A stretch of DNA of 64,000 nt from Variovorax paradoxus (GCF_030815855.1 NZ_JAUSXG010000001.1:5394001-5458000), one strand, 5' to 3'; numbered from the stretch's first letter, positions 40,501 to 53,026 are shown. Notes: a model not told the origin generated them from the letters alone. Translations and numbers: made by a program.

Positions 40501-40520
40501 TCCAGGTGGTGGCGAATTGA
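34506..40520 (+). CDS. Bacterial alpha-2-macroglobulin
   Basis: 2004 residues. One or two N-terminal hydrophobic segments (about 44-77) anchor it in the inner membrane; there is no lipobox, unlike E. coli YfhM. A string of macroglobulin-like beta domains follows, then the thioester region with YPHGCTEQ, where Cys1520 and Gln1523 form the internal thioester, and the helical thioester domain with a C-terminal receptor-like domain. Residues about 574-614 are a highly acidic, Glu/Gln/Asp-rich insert not expected in a macroglobulin domain. It traps proteases in the periplasm and pairs with PbpC, encoded next. GGGGGAGC lies before the ATG. The 191 bp upstream hold no other gene. Confidence 0.93.
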   Translation: MLQVANRKLASLSDVLFTGLGRALGFLRPLARGLIGSWRPPGWLRIVGAFLLFGLQWLQQRLAWLVLLAFLVLAGWFASPHVLKWWHGLTPDRVEPIVATAQIVPPPRTQIENDKGPNPLVINFSASVAPIARVGQEAAGVAIEPAIAGRWTWSSPKKLEFLPAQDWPVGQPYKVQLAHSALAPHIEMALRKYEFTSPEFSARIAGAEFYQDPVQANVRRALFRVSFSHPVNTVEFEKRLVLTYDQACGTSIFGVGKCASEKFTVSYDKLRLTATLQSEPLPIPEKTRPVVLSLTSGAVAQKGGPAQRNDVSRAVDIPGLFSLDIASVDPTIVTGENGEPEHVMHITASMPVHEREMARVVQAWLLPATEEAKGDPEDKFDWSAEPAKITDAVLRRAKKLNLQPIASEREVTEMVSFRMPQAEGGRYLLVRVAKGLKTPGGYQLGAARQDVQLLKTFAPELTIMSQGSLLALSGERKLPILVRDLPGIRLEIGRLLPQQLQHLVTQSNGDFAHPQFNGSLQPDNLVDRFQKEIPLSIPAGKAHYETVDFAEYLRSDVADRRGVFLLKVQGYDPKAKKKAEGDAAQAEPEEVQEEQASEGEGDPESGNPEDQKDQRLVLVTDLGIVAKKSLDGTRDVFVQSIANGQPVAGALVEVWGRNGMIIASQATDATGAAKLPNLAGYQREKAPVVLVVRKDGDLSFLPFNRSDRTLDISRFDVGGLRAAGVPNQMTAYVFSDRGIYRPGDTMHIAMMVKAGNWGTSLRDLPLEAEVIDARGLGVRREKLKLGPGGAAEIAHATQDTSPTGNYTVNLYLPRESSPGNPEVEGLLIGSTTVKVQEFLPDRTKVVAKLSNEAAEGWVKPKDLKALIDVQNLFGTPAPDRKVEGTLTLSPAFPVFRAFADYAFFDPQRATEKQSDDLGSVQTSADGKAEFDLRLSRFDAATYQVHVLAKAFEPEGGRSVSAEAQTLVSDIPYLVGVKVDGDTSYVSKGAARNATVIAIDPQAKKTAVADLKIERVERKVLSVLVKQDNGLYRYESRKKDIVIDEKPMAIAAAGNTMALNTAAPGNFAYVVRNAGGLELNRIEYSVAGNANVSRSLDRNAELQLTLNRKDYEPGQEIEVSIRAPYVGAGLITIERDKVYAHAWFKTDKTASVQKITLPKDFEGTGYINVHFVRDPASDEVYMSPLSYGVIPFATSLAKRTANLQLTSSELVKPGQTVKMKLTSDKPTRAVLFAVDEGILQVARYKTPDPLKHFFQKRALEVGTLQTLDLILPEFKKLMQGAAPGGDGEGELGKHLNPFKRKRDKPVAYWSGLVDVNGSREFSYTVPESFNGSLRVMAVAVNDETTAAKSTRTVVRGDMVILPNAPLAMAPGDTVEVGVGLANNIAGSGKEAPIALTLTASGGLEVVGDATQTLKVNERGEASTKFNVRAKPGEQAVLGSSALVFTSTHKAFTARLSTEVSVRPASPFVTLVQAGSFQRAGELNSKADLYPNFRKSEVAVSAAPWAFATGLMQYLEVYPHGCTEQITSQTFPAVLLSGRPELVKEMARGRTAEQGPMPDARKTFERYLVQLRARQTAEGGFALWPGAGADAFATLYAVHLLVEAKDHKLPVPQDLLQKANTYLQGWLGSGDTSLDGWRQRTQAAYLLTRQGIIAPAALANLREAWRTQQTRQTQGWSDDLGAVYLAASYQLVKQEQVANELLNPVWSDLLSRTEKKQRRNVWGPYYDPLVHDSMTLHLVGRHFPSRLKTLKPAVWEGMGAMVRDGWYNSLSSASMLLAVDAYFEAVAQNAEGKLTAQTVNAQGQAAALALGAVNPITRAAVPSGTAKLKLSNDSDFNLYYSWAEQGFERNVPATPVNQGLEIFHEVLDAKGNPITKAKLGEEVTVRVRVRSLERAQLNDVALVDLLPGGLEPVLQAVGDDEEASADAPIWKKRLGADGSWKMQYADIREDRVVFYGAVSKDLLEVTYKARATNVGDFVVPAAYGEAMYDRRVYSRSAGARFQVVAN

Positions 40521-40557
40521 CCATGGCGAGCCCCGCCTTGCCCCCTCTTCTCTTGTC

Positions 40558-40590
40558 CCCTCTCCCTCTGGGAGAGGGTTAGGGTGAGGG
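40558..40590. repeat. REP-like element upstream of pbpC
   Basis: A 9-bp hairpin CCCTCTCCC-TCT-GGGAGAGGG (40558-40578) is followed by TTAGGGTGAGGG. It lies in the 82-bp gap between the macroglobulin gene and pbpC. Confidence 0.75.
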
Positions 40591-40602
40591 TTCGGCGCCA
40601 CC

Positions 40603-42978
40603 ATGACCACGCAGCTTGACCCGTCGCCGCTGCCCTCACCCCAGCCCTCTCCCGGAGGGAGAGGGAGTAACACAGGGAGAGGGCGCAAGACGCTGATCGT
40701 CTTAGCTGTCGCGGCCCTGATCTTGGCCCTGCTGCGCCTCTGGCCCCACGCCCCGCTCAGCGAAACCGTCGGCAGCTCGCGTGCCGTGTACGCGCAAGGC
40801 GGCGAGCTGCTGCGGCTCACGCTCGCGGGGGACGAGCAGTACCGGCTCTGGGTGCCGCTCGACCGCATCTCGCCCAAGCTGGTCGATGCCGTGCTGCTCT
40901 ACGAAGACCGCCGCTTCCACGCGCACCCTGGCGTCAACCCCGCCGCGCTGGTACGCAGCGCATGGCGTATCGCGAGCGGCGAACGCAGGCAAGGCGGCTC
41001 GACACTCACGATGCAGCTCGCGCGCCGCGTCTACGGCATCGACAGCCGCACGGCCATGGGCAAGGTCGCGCAGATCGGCGCCGCCTTCTGGCTCGAAGCG
41101 CGCTTCGGCAAACGCGAAATTCTTGAGGCGTATCTCAACACCGCGCCCTACGGCGGCAACATCGAAGGCGTGCAGGCCGCGAGCCTCATCTACTTCCGCA
41201 AGGACGCCGCCAAGCTCAGCCTGCCCGAAGCGCTGACGCTGGCCGTGATTCCGCAGAACCCCGTCAAGCGCATTGCGGAACGCGGCCGCAACACCGAGCT
41301 GCAAGAGGCGCGCGAACGGCTCTGGGCACTGTGGGCCGAGCGTGACCCCACCGCAAAGCAGCACGCGCCCGACGCGCAGCTCGCGCTCTCGGCGCAGTCG
41401 CGCGGCAGCCTGCCTTTTCTCGCGCCGCACGCCACCGACATGCTGCTCGCGCAGGAGCGCGGCGTGCAGGAAATCCGCACAACCCTTGATCTGCGCATGC
41501 AGGCCACGCTCGAACGCGTGATGGGCCAGTACCTGCGCACGCATGCCGACGTCGGCATGACCAACGCGAGCGCACTGCTGCTCGACGCCTCGACCATGCA
41601 GGTGCGCGCGCTGATCGGCTCGGCCGATTGGCGCAACGACGCCATCGCGGGCCAGGTCAACGGCGCGCAAGCCAAGCGCTCGCCGGGCTCCACGCTCAAG
41701 CCCTTCATCTATGCGCTTGCGCTCGACCAGGGCCTTCTGCATCCGAAGACCATGCTCAAGGACGCGCCGACTTCCTTCGGCCCTTACACGCCCGAGAACT
41801 TCGACCACCGCTTCGCCGGCCCGCTGCCCGCGCAGGAGGCGTTGATCCGCAGCCGCAACATCCCGGCGGTGGCCGTGGCCGCGAAGCTCTCGAAGCCGGG
41901 GCTCTACGACTTCATGCGGCTTGCGGGCGTGCAGAAGCTGCAGAGCGAATCGCACTATGGCCTTGCGCTGGTGCTCGGCGGCGGCGAGGTCACGCCCGAG
42001 GAGCTCGCGGGGCTCTACGCCACGCTGGCCAATGGCGGCATCGCGCAGCCGCTGCGCTACACGCAGGCCGCAACCGATGAGCGGGCCGTCCAGCCGCTGC
42101 GCCTGTTGAGCGAAGAGGCCTCGTTCATCACGCTCGACATGCTGCGCCAGACGCCGCGCCCCGACACCACGCTGCCCGCGCGCCCCGCCATCGCGTGGAA
42201 GACGGGCACGTCGTGGGGCTTCCGAGATGCATGGACCGCGGGCGTGTTCGGCCGCCATGTGCTCGTGGTGTGGGTCGGCAATTTCGACGGCACCAGCAAC
42301 CCGGCGCTCGTGGGTGTCGATGCGGCCGCGCCGCTGTTCCTGCGCATGGTCGATGCGCTGCGCGCCGAGCGGCTGGACCCCGGCGAAATCGCGACGCGGC
42401 AACCGCCCGACCTGCGCCAGGTAGAGGTGTGCACCGCGACGGGCGGCTTGCCGGACGCGCTCTGCCCGGTGCGCACCACGGCCTGGTTCATCGCGGGCAA
42501 GTCGCCGATCCAGGTCAGCAGCCTGCATCGCGCGGTGTGGGTCGACGAGACGACCGGCCAGGTGGTGTGCGGTCCGCAGCCGAATGCGCGGCAGCAGGTG
42601 GTCGAGCAATGGGGCAGCGACATGCGCCGGCTGTTCCGCCAGGCCGGGCTGCCGCGCGCGAGCCTGCCGGCCGATGGCTGCGAGAAGGGCAACGCGTCTT
42701 CGGAGACGGCGCCGCTCATCACCTCGCCGTTGCGCGGCGTGCGGCATACGCTGCGGGTGAAGAAGCCCGAGCCGCTGGTGCTGCGTGCCGAGGCGGCGGC
42801 GGGCACGCAGACGATCTACTGGTTCGCGGACGATGCCTTGATCGGCCGCGCCGCGCCCGGCGAGGGCATCACCTGGATGCCCGACATGGCCGACTCCGGC
42901 CGGCGCTACGTGCTGCGCGCCGTCGACGACCAGGGCCGTGCCGAGTCGCGCGAGGTCACGGTGGACATCGCACCTTGA
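40603..42978 (+). CDS. pbpC: Penicillin-binding protein 1C (bifunctional glycosyltransferase/transpeptidase)
   Basis: 791 residues. A short Pro/Gly-rich cytoplasmic leader (about 1-28, REP-encoded) precedes one transmembrane helix (about 30-46). The GT51 glycosyltransferase domain has LLYEDRRFHAHPG (catalytic Glu101) and GGSTLTMQLARRV. The transpeptidase domain has SPGSTLKPF (Ser363, Lys366), SRN and KTGTSWGFRDAW (Lys533). A PBP1C-type C-terminal domain ends it. It polymerises and may cross-link peptidoglycan and is the known genomic partner of bacterial alpha-2-macroglobulin. No other ATG precedes the helix, so the REP-encoded leader is probably real. Confidence 0.94.
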   Translation: MTTQLDPSPLPSPQPSPGGRGSNTGRGRKTLIVLAVAALILALLRLWPHAPLSETVGSSRAVYAQGGELLRLTLAGDEQYRLWVPLDRISPKLVDAVLLYEDRRFHAHPGVNPAALVRSAWRIASGERRQGGSTLTMQLARRVYGIDSRTAMGKVAQIGAAFWLEARFGKREILEAYLNTAPYGGNIEGVQAASLIYFRKDAAKLSLPEALTLAVIPQNPVKRIAERGRNTELQEARERLWALWAERDPTAKQHAPDAQLALSAQSRGSLPFLAPHATDMLLAQERGVQEIRTTLDLRMQATLERVMGQYLRTHADVGMTNASALLLDASTMQVRALIGSADWRNDAIAGQVNGAQAKRSPGSTLKPFIYALALDQGLLHPKTMLKDAPTSFGPYTPENFDHRFAGPLPAQEALIRSRNIPAVAVAAKLSKPGLYDFMRLAGVQKLQSESHYGLALVLGGGEVTPEELAGLYATLANGGIAQPLRYTQAATDERAVQPLRLLSEEASFITLDMLRQTPRPDTTLPARPAIAWKTGTSWGFRDAWTAGVFGRHVLVVWVGNFDGTSNPALVGVDAAAPLFLRMVDALRAERLDPGEIATRQPPDLRQVEVCTATGGLPDALCPVRTTAWFIAGKSPIQVSSLHRAVWVDETTGQVVCGPQPNARQQVVEQWGSDMRRLFRQAGLPRASLPADGCEKGNASSETAPLITSPLRGVRHTLRVKKPEPLVLRAEAAAGTQTIYWFADDALIGRAAPGEGITWMPDMADSGRRYVLRAVDDQGRAESREVTVDIAP
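40633..40665. repeat. Inverted REP-like element inside the start of pbpC
   Basis: CCCTCACCCCAG followed by the hairpin CCCTCTCCC-GGA-GGGAGAGGG is the inverted partner of the element at 40558-40590. Here it is translated as part of the first 25 residues of PbpC (PSPQPSPGGRG). Confidence 0.75.
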
Positions 42979-43055
42979 GTTGAATAGCGGATGTCATGGC
43001 GGCGTCACGAGGGATCGGCATGGTCTCGCGTTTCGACTGAAACCTTTTCTCGCTC

Positions 43056-44408
43056 ATGACGCGCCTCGCCTCTCTTTCCATCATCGCCCTTGCCGCCGTA
43101 CTCGCCTGCGGCAGCGCATCCGCACAGACCGCCTTCCCCGCCACGCTCGCCGGCCATGCCGTGCTGCCCGCGCGGAGCTTCGTGGCCGCGCCCAAGAATG
43201 CGCCGGCCGACCTGCAGGCGAGCGGCAAGTTCACCTCGGGCCAGCGCGTCGAGGCGCTCGGCACGGTCGAAGGCCTCTCGGGCGGCCGCGGCACCGGCGT
43301 CTCGGTGCCGTTCAAGGGCCAGCCGTTGCAGGGCCACTCGGGCATCAAGAAGATGGACGACGGTTCGTTCTGGATCCTCACCGACAACGGGGCGGGCGCC
43401 AAGGCCAATTCGCCCGACTTCATGCTGTACCTGAACCACTACAAGGTGGACTTCAAGAGCGGCGAGTTCCGTCGCCTCGGCACCGTCTTCCTGCACGACC
43501 CCGACAAGAAGGTGCCGTTCCGCATCGTTCACGAAGGCACCAAGCAGCGCTACCTGACAGGGTCCGACTTCGATCCCGAGAGCTTCCAGTTCGCGGGCGG
43601 CGCGCTCTGGATCGGCGAGGAGTTCGGCCCCTTCCTGATCAAGGCTGATCTCAAGGGCAAGGTGCTCGCGGTGTTCGACACGCACGTCGACGGCAAGGCC
43701 GTGCGTTCGCCAGACCATCCGACCGTGACCACGCCGGGCGCACCGGGCGGCGCGGTCGACTTTCAGGTCAAGCGCTCGAAGGGTTTCGAAGGCATGGCGT
43801 CGTCGAAGGACGGCAGCAAGCTCTACGCGCTGCTCGAAGGCCCGGTGTGGAACGCCGAGACCAAGGACTACGAAAAGCTCGACGGAAAGGAAGCGCTGCG
43901 CGTGCTGGAGTTCGACGTGGCTTCGGAAAAGTGGACCGGCCGCCACTGGAAGTACGTGCTCGAAGCGAACGGCAACGCGATCGGCGACTTCAACATGATC
44001 GATGGCACCACGGGTTTGATCATCGAGCGCGACAACGGCGAAGGCACGAGCGACAAGGCCTGCCCCGAAGGCCAGAAGCGCACCGACTGCTTCCACGACA
44101 TCGCAAAGTTCAAGCGCGTCTACAAGGTCGAGCTGAACGATGCCAACGTGGGCGGTGCGGTGCGCAAGGTCGGCTACATCGACCTGCTGAACATCGCCGA
44201 TCCGCACAAGCTTGCACGCAAGCCGCTGAACGACGGTGTGCTCAAGTTCCCGTTCTTCACCATCGAGAACGTCGACGTGGTCGATGCCACGCACATCGTG
44301 GTCGGCAATGACAACAACCTGCCGTTCTCGAGCAGCCGCGAACCGAACAAGGTGGACGACAACGAACTCGTGCTGCTCGAAGCCGGCGCGCTGCTGCAGG
44401 CCAAGTAA
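43056..44408 (+). CDS. Exported esterase-like-activity-of-phytase domain protein
   Basis: 450 residues. A signal peptide (about 1-24) is followed by a beta-propeller-like domain of the esterase-like activity of phytase family, with the IKKMDDGSFWILTDNG, ESFQFAGGALWIGEEFGPF, KGFEGMAS and NVDVVDATHIVVGNDNN segments. The family was named from a plant-associated phytase; other members have unproven phosphatase or esterase activity. It acts in the periplasm or outside. It lies 77 bp after pbpC on the same strand, with a gap without clear terminator. Convergent with the MarR gene. Confidence 0.88.
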   Translation: MTRLASLSIIALAAVLACGSASAQTAFPATLAGHAVLPARSFVAAPKNAPADLQASGKFTSGQRVEALGTVEGLSGGRGTGVSVPFKGQPLQGHSGIKKMDDGSFWILTDNGAGAKANSPDFMLYLNHYKVDFKSGEFRRLGTVFLHDPDKKVPFRIVHEGTKQRYLTGSDFDPESFQFAGGALWIGEEFGPFLIKADLKGKVLAVFDTHVDGKAVRSPDHPTVTTPGAPGGAVDFQVKRSKGFEGMASSKDGSKLYALLEGPVWNAETKDYEKLDGKEALRVLEFDVASEKWTGRHWKYVLEANGNAIGDFNMIDGTTGLIIERDNGEGTSDKACPEGQKRTDCFHDIAKFKRVYKVELNDANVGGAVRKVGYIDLLNIADPHKLARKPLNDGVLKFPFFTIENVDVVDATHIVVGNDNNLPFSSSREPNKVDDNELVLLEAGALLQAK

Positions 44409-44419
44409 GGCTAGCCGGG

Positions 44420-44986
44420 CTAGGCCCCGCCGGACTCCGGCCAGCGGTGCCGCGTGCCGCCGGAGCGCCGGTCGGCCTTCTCGGCCACCAGCCCCTGCGC
44501 ACTCAGCGCGTTGCCGCGTTGTTCGAGGTGCCGCAGGCATTGCAGAAAGATATCGAGATGCGCGGGCTCGATGCCTTCGAGCAGATCGGTGTTGAGCCCC
44601 GCGATCCGCGGAAACACGCGGTCGAAAAGCTGCTGGCCCGAGGGACTCAGCCGCACATGCACTTCGCGCCGGTCGTCGGCGTCCTGCCGGCGCGCCACCA
44701 GCTTTTTCTCGACCAGCCCACGCAGGCCGCGCGAGGTGCGCACGCGGTCGAGGTGCAGCTGCGCGGCCAGCGCGGAGGACCTCATCTCGCCCTGCTGCGC
44801 CAGCGTGGCGATCATTCCCCATTCGCGGCGCGTGATGCCGAAACCGCCTTCGACCAGCCGCGTCGCCATGCCGCTGCTGGGGCGCACCGCGCGCGAGAGC
44901 CGATACAGGAGCAGATCGTCCAGGGTGCGGGGTGCGCGCAGCGCGCCTGCGTCGGGGAAAGCGTGTGGACCTTGCGTGCCTTGCAT
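44420..44986 (-). CDS. MarR family transcriptional regulator
   Basis: 188 residues. The winged helix-turn-helix domain covers about 45-130: ITRREWGMIATLAQQGEMRSSALA (recognition region), then LVEKKLVARRQDADDRREVHVRLSP, which is the beta wing. N- and C-terminal helices would form the dimer. It is divergent from the Bug receptor gene, so it may regulate that gene and itself through the inverted repeat at 45084-45104. The C-terminal 20 residues are basic and poorly conserved in style. The ligand is probably aromatic but unknown. Confidence 0.9.
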   Translation of the reverse strand: MQGTQGPHAFPDAGALRAPRTLDDLLLYRLSRAVRPSSGMATRLVEGGFGITRREWGMIATLAQQGEMRSSALAAQLHLDRVRTSRGLRGLVEKKLVARRQDADDRREVHVRLSPSGQQLFDRVFPRIAGLNTDLLEGIEPAHLDIFLQCLRHLEQRGNALSAQGLVAEKADRRSGGTRHRWPESGGA

Positions 44987-45083
44987 ACGGATCGGATCGG
45001 CGAAAGAGAGGGGAAACAGTGTGGTCCGCGCGCCTCGGCGGGCAAGTGATGGATTAGATCAACTGATTGCTGCATGCGTATAA

Positions 45084-45104
45084 CTCGGTAACAAATTACA
45101 CGAG
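45084..45104. promoter_or_regulatory. Imperfect inverted repeat, candidate MarR operator
   Basis: CTCGGTAA and TTACACGAG form an inverted repeat with one extra base; the inner part GTAACAAATTAC (45088-45099) is GTAA/TTAC with a 4-base spacer. It lies in the AT-richer part of the 198-bp MarR-Bug divergent gap, the expected place for an autorepressor site. Confidence 0.45.
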
Positions 45105-45184
45105 ATGAAACGAGCGCGGCCCGCGAATTGTCGCCGTACGGCCCCCGGCGTGCTCGTTCACCGCAACTGCAAGGAGGAAATCCG

Positions 45185-46165
45185 ATGGCCGCATTCTTTT
45201 CCCGGCGAAAGCTCAGCGCATGGTGTCTGGCGCTTGCCGCATCTGCCGCTCCCATGGCGCAGGCCCAGGCGCCCGCCTTGGACGCACCGCTCACGCTCGT
45301 GGTCGGCTACACCGCCGGCGGCAGCACCGACCGCCTCGCGCGCCTGGTGGCCGAGCGGCTGGGTCCGAAGCTCGGCGTGGCGGTCACCGTCGAGAACCGC
45401 CCCGGCGAGGGCGGCCGTCTCGCGGCCAGGGAGATCAAGCGCGCGCCCGCGGCGCAGAACGTGCTGATGCTCGGCAACCCCGCCGTGATGGTGGTGGCGC
45501 CGCTCGTGTTCAAGGATGCAGGCTACGATCCCGACAAGGACTTCGTGCCGGTTTCGCAGGTCAGCAGCTACGACTTCGCGCTGGCCGTGGGCAACAAGCT
45601 GCAGCTCGACCGCGCCATGTTTCTCGTGGGCCGGCTCTGGGCTCACCCGGAAGAGGCGGTCTTCGGCGTGCCGGCCACCGGCAGCCTGCCGCACTTCTTC
45701 GGCCTGATGGTGGGCGATGCGCTGAGCGTGCAGCCGCAGATCAAGGGCTATGGCGGATCGGCGCCGCTGTCGGCCGACCTGAGCGGCGGCACCCTGCCGA
45801 TCGCGATCGACACGCTCGATTCGCTCTACGGCCAGCACGTGGCCGGCAAGATCCGCATCCTCGCCGTATCGGGCAAGAAGCGCGTGAGCTTCGCGCCGGC
45901 CATTCCGACTTTCCGCGAGGCCGGCATGAAGATCGATGCCGACGGCTGGAACGCCTTCTTCGCTCCCGCCTCGATGCCGCCGGCCAAGGTGCAGCAGCTG
46001 GCCGCGGCCATCCGCGACGTCATGCAGGACCCGGCGCTGCAGAAAGCCGCCAATGCGGCCTACATCACGCCCGTCGTCAGCACGCAGGCCGAAACGGTGC
46101 AGATGCTCAAGGCCTTCCGCCAGCAGTGGGAACCGGTGGTGCGCCGCTCTGGCTTCCAGCCCTGA
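45185..46165 (+). CDS. Bug-type tripartite tricarboxylate transporter substrate-binding protein
   Basis: 326 residues. A Sec signal peptide (about 1-28, ending AQAQA) is followed by the Bug two-lobed binding fold, with LVVGYTAGGSTDRLARLVAE (the ligand-binding loop) and VENRPGEGGRLAAREI. Such receptors are strongly expanded in Burkholderiales and deliver carboxylates or amides to a TctAB carrier; no tctAB lies near. AAGGAGGAAATCC is a strong ribosome site before the ATG at 45185, which decides the start over longer frames. It may be controlled by the divergent MarR protein. Confidence 0.93.
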   Translation: MAAFFSRRKLSAWCLALAASAAPMAQAQAPALDAPLTLVVGYTAGGSTDRLARLVAERLGPKLGVAVTVENRPGEGGRLAAREIKRAPAAQNVLMLGNPAVMVVAPLVFKDAGYDPDKDFVPVSQVSSYDFALAVGNKLQLDRAMFLVGRLWAHPEEAVFGVPATGSLPHFFGLMVGDALSVQPQIKGYGGSAPLSADLSGGTLPIAIDTLDSLYGQHVAGKIRILAVSGKKRVSFAPAIPTFREAGMKIDADGWNAFFAPASMPPAKVQQLAAAIRDVMQDPALQKAANAAYITPVVSTQAETVQMLKAFRQQWEPVVRRSGFQP

Positions 46166-47130
46166 GCCTCTGTTCGGCGGTGTTGCGCTCTGAAGCCTGT
46201 CTTCATAATTGCGCATGTCGCCCGAACTGCTTCCCGCCATTGCCGCCTTCGCACGCGTTGCGCACCACGCCAGCTTCACGCGGGCGGCGGAAGAACTGGG
46301 CGTATCCCCTTCGGCACTGTCGCAGACCATGCGCACGCTCGAGCGGCGGCTGGGCGTGCGCCTGCTCGACCGCACCACGCGGCGCGTCGGCGTCACCGAG
46401 CTGGGCCAGCAACTGCTGAAGGGCGCGCAGCCGGCACTGGCCGCACTCGCGCAGGCAGTCGAAGGCATCGACGAAGCGCGCGACAAGCCGGCCGGCCTGC
46501 TGCGCCTGAATGTCTCGCGAACGTCCGCCGAGCTTCTGCTTTTTCCGCACATGGGCGACTTCGCCGCAGCCTACCCCGGCATCACGCTCGAACTCGTCTG
46601 CGACAACCGCTTGGTCGAACTGGTGGAAGGCGGCTTCGATGCCGGCATCCGCCTGGGCGAAAGCCTCGCGCAGGACGTGATCGCGGTGCCGATCGGCGGA
46701 CCGTTGCGCATGGTCACCTGTGCGGCGCCGCGCTACCTCGCCGGCCGCAAGCTGCCGCAAACCCCCGACGACTTGCGCGAGCACCAGTGCCTGAACTACC
46801 GCCTGACCACGGGCGGCCTCTATCGCTGGGAATACGCGCAGGACGGCCGCGTGCTCGACATCGAAGTGGCCGGACCGCTGATCAGCAACGACGGCGAGGT
46901 CCTGCTGGCCGCGGCACGTGACGGGGCCGGCATTGCAACGACCTTCGAAGGTTCGGTGCGCGCCGACCTTGAAAGCGGCCGGCTGGTGCCGCTGCTCCAG
47001 CCCTGGTGGCCGACGTTTCCGGGCTTCTACCTCTACCACCCGAGCTCTGCGCAAATACCGCGCAAGCTGCGGGTGTTCATCGACTTCCTTCAGGCGCGGC
47101 ATGCACCGCCGCCGGTGTCCCAGCGGGCGG

Positions 47131-48524
<1,394 letters not shown>

Positions 48525-48528
<4 letters not shown>

Positions 48529-49265
48529 CTTGGCGTGTTCAGTTGGGCAAGCCGTTCGGGGGTTCCCACATCGGTCCAGGGTCCGGTGTAGAGCTCGGCG
48601 CTCACGAGTTCATTGTCCATCGCCGCACGCAGGATGGGTGCCAACGGGGCTTTGGCGCCCGCCGAATTGCCCGCGGGAATGCCGCAGTAAGGCGGTGCAA
48701 AGAGAGCGGCGCGGTAGAGGCCGATGGTCGAGAAGGTGTACTTCTCGGCGGCCTGGTTCAGCGCGAGCCCCTCGGCGGACAGGCCGAAATCGCCCTTCAG
48801 GTTGTGCGCCGGGTTCGGCACCAGCCACAGGTGGGCCAGCTTGCCGCTGGCCGCGAAGCGGTTCACCGAGGCCTGCGTGAAGGCGAAATCGGGTGCGAAC
48901 ACGTCGCCGGCCGCAACCCAGAAAACCTCGCCCAACCGGGGCAGCGCGCGCACGATGCCGCCCGCCGTTTCGAGCGCGCCGCCGAAGTCGCGGCCCTCGT
49001 CGGAGTATGAAATTGAGAGCGCGCCATGGCCATCCAGCAAGGGCTTTGCACCGAACCGGTCCGAAATCTGCTCGCCCAGCCAGTCCGTATTGACCACCAG
49101 TTCGGTGAAGCCGCCGGCAGCCAGCGCCTCCATGGGCCATTGCATCAGCGGCTTGCCGTGGACCTCGAGCAGCGGCTTCGGGACGGTGTCGGTCAGCGGC
49201 CGCATGCGCTCGCCGCGGCCTGCCGCAAGGATCATCGCCCGCGCGGAAACCGGGGTGCTGTTCAC
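48525..49265 (-). CDS. murU: Nucleotidyltransferase, MurU-type (MurNAc-1-phosphate uridylyltransferase)
   Basis: 246 residues from the GTG at 49265. The sugar-nucleotidyltransferase signature is MILAAGRGERMRPLTDTVPKPLLEV (here the key residues are LAAGRGERM and PKPLL). The GDVF segment is the metal-binding region. MurU makes UDP-MurNAc from MurNAc-1-P supplied by AmgK. In pseudomonads the two genes are adjacent; here amgK is at 18.2 kb. The GTG at 49265 overlaps the speD stop in GTGA, which favours it over the ATG at 49235. A more general NTP-transferase role cannot be excluded. Confidence 0.85.
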
Positions 49266-49642
49266 GCGGCCACCTGACCGCGCACGAGCTCGTTGCGTTC
49301 GCTGCGGCCGGGCTGGAACAGCGAGACCAGGCATTCCATCAGCGCGTGCGCCTTGGCCGAATGGTCGCCGCCGAAATTGCAGACATACACATCGAGCGTG
49401 GCGCCGCGCTGTTCGGGCCAGGTGTGAAGGCACAGGTGCGATTCGGCCAGCAGCACCGTGGCGGTGACGCCGCCCGGCCCCTCCGGCGTGGCCGGAAATC
49501 CGTGCACCAGCTTGCCCACGGGCTGCAGCCCGGCGGCCGTGACGGCCTTGATGCAGACGGCGCCCAGCGCCTCCTTGTCGGTCAGCCATTGCATCGCGCA
49601 TTGGCAGTCGTGGAGATCGGCGGTGAGGTGCAGTCCATGCAT
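49262..49642 (-). CDS. speD: S-adenosylmethionine decarboxylase proenzyme (class 1B SpeD)
   Basis: 126 residues, the prokaryotic small type. The self-cleavage site is Glu67-Ser68-His69 in LLAESH, which produces the pyruvoyl group; the HTWPE and DVYVCNFG segments complete the active site. It makes decarboxylated SAM, the aminopropyl donor for polyamines. The ATG at 49642 begins MHGLHLTADL, the family start; a TTG further upstream was not preferred. It is first in an overlapping operon with murU and pepP and not beside any speE, but the membrane aminopropyltransferase-like gene at 31.1 kb could use its product. Confidence 0.9.
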   Translation of the reverse strand: MHGLHLTADLHDCQCAMQWLTDKEALGAVCIKAVTAAGLQPVGKLVHGFPATPEGPGGVTATVLLAESHLCLHTWPEQRGATLDVYVCNFGGDHSAKAHALMECLVSLFQPGRSERNELVRGQVAA

Positions 49643-49729
49643 GAGTGGCAACTCTAGCAGTCCGGCTGTCGCCAAAGAACATCAGTCGGGTGTTCAGGCC
49701 GTATTGGAGCGGGTCGGAGCGAGCCCGGT

Positions 49730-49735
49730 AAAATC
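49730..49735 (+). promoter_or_regulatory. Candidate -10 box of tkt
   Basis: TAAAAT lies 42 bases before the tkt ATG, giving a short leader of about 35 bases. No clear -35 box is visible. Confidence 0.35.
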
Positions 49736-49777
49736 GCGGGTTCCCCCCAATCCACATTCCCCGAAAGTCCACCGCCC

Positions 49778-52956
<3,179 letters not shown>

Positions 52957-52970
52957 GGCTTCGACGCTTC

Positions 52971-53004
52971 AATAAAAAACGCGCCCTCGGGCGCGTTTTT
53001 TATT
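52971..53004. terminator. Strong bidirectional terminator after gap
   Basis: A perfect 16-bp inverted repeat AATAAAAAACGCGCCC / GGGCGCGTTTTTTATT with a 2-base centre (effective CTCG loop). It serves gap and the converging lipoprotein operon. Confidence 0.92.
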
Positions 53005-53026
53005 GCCGGCCAACGAGCGCGTTGTT

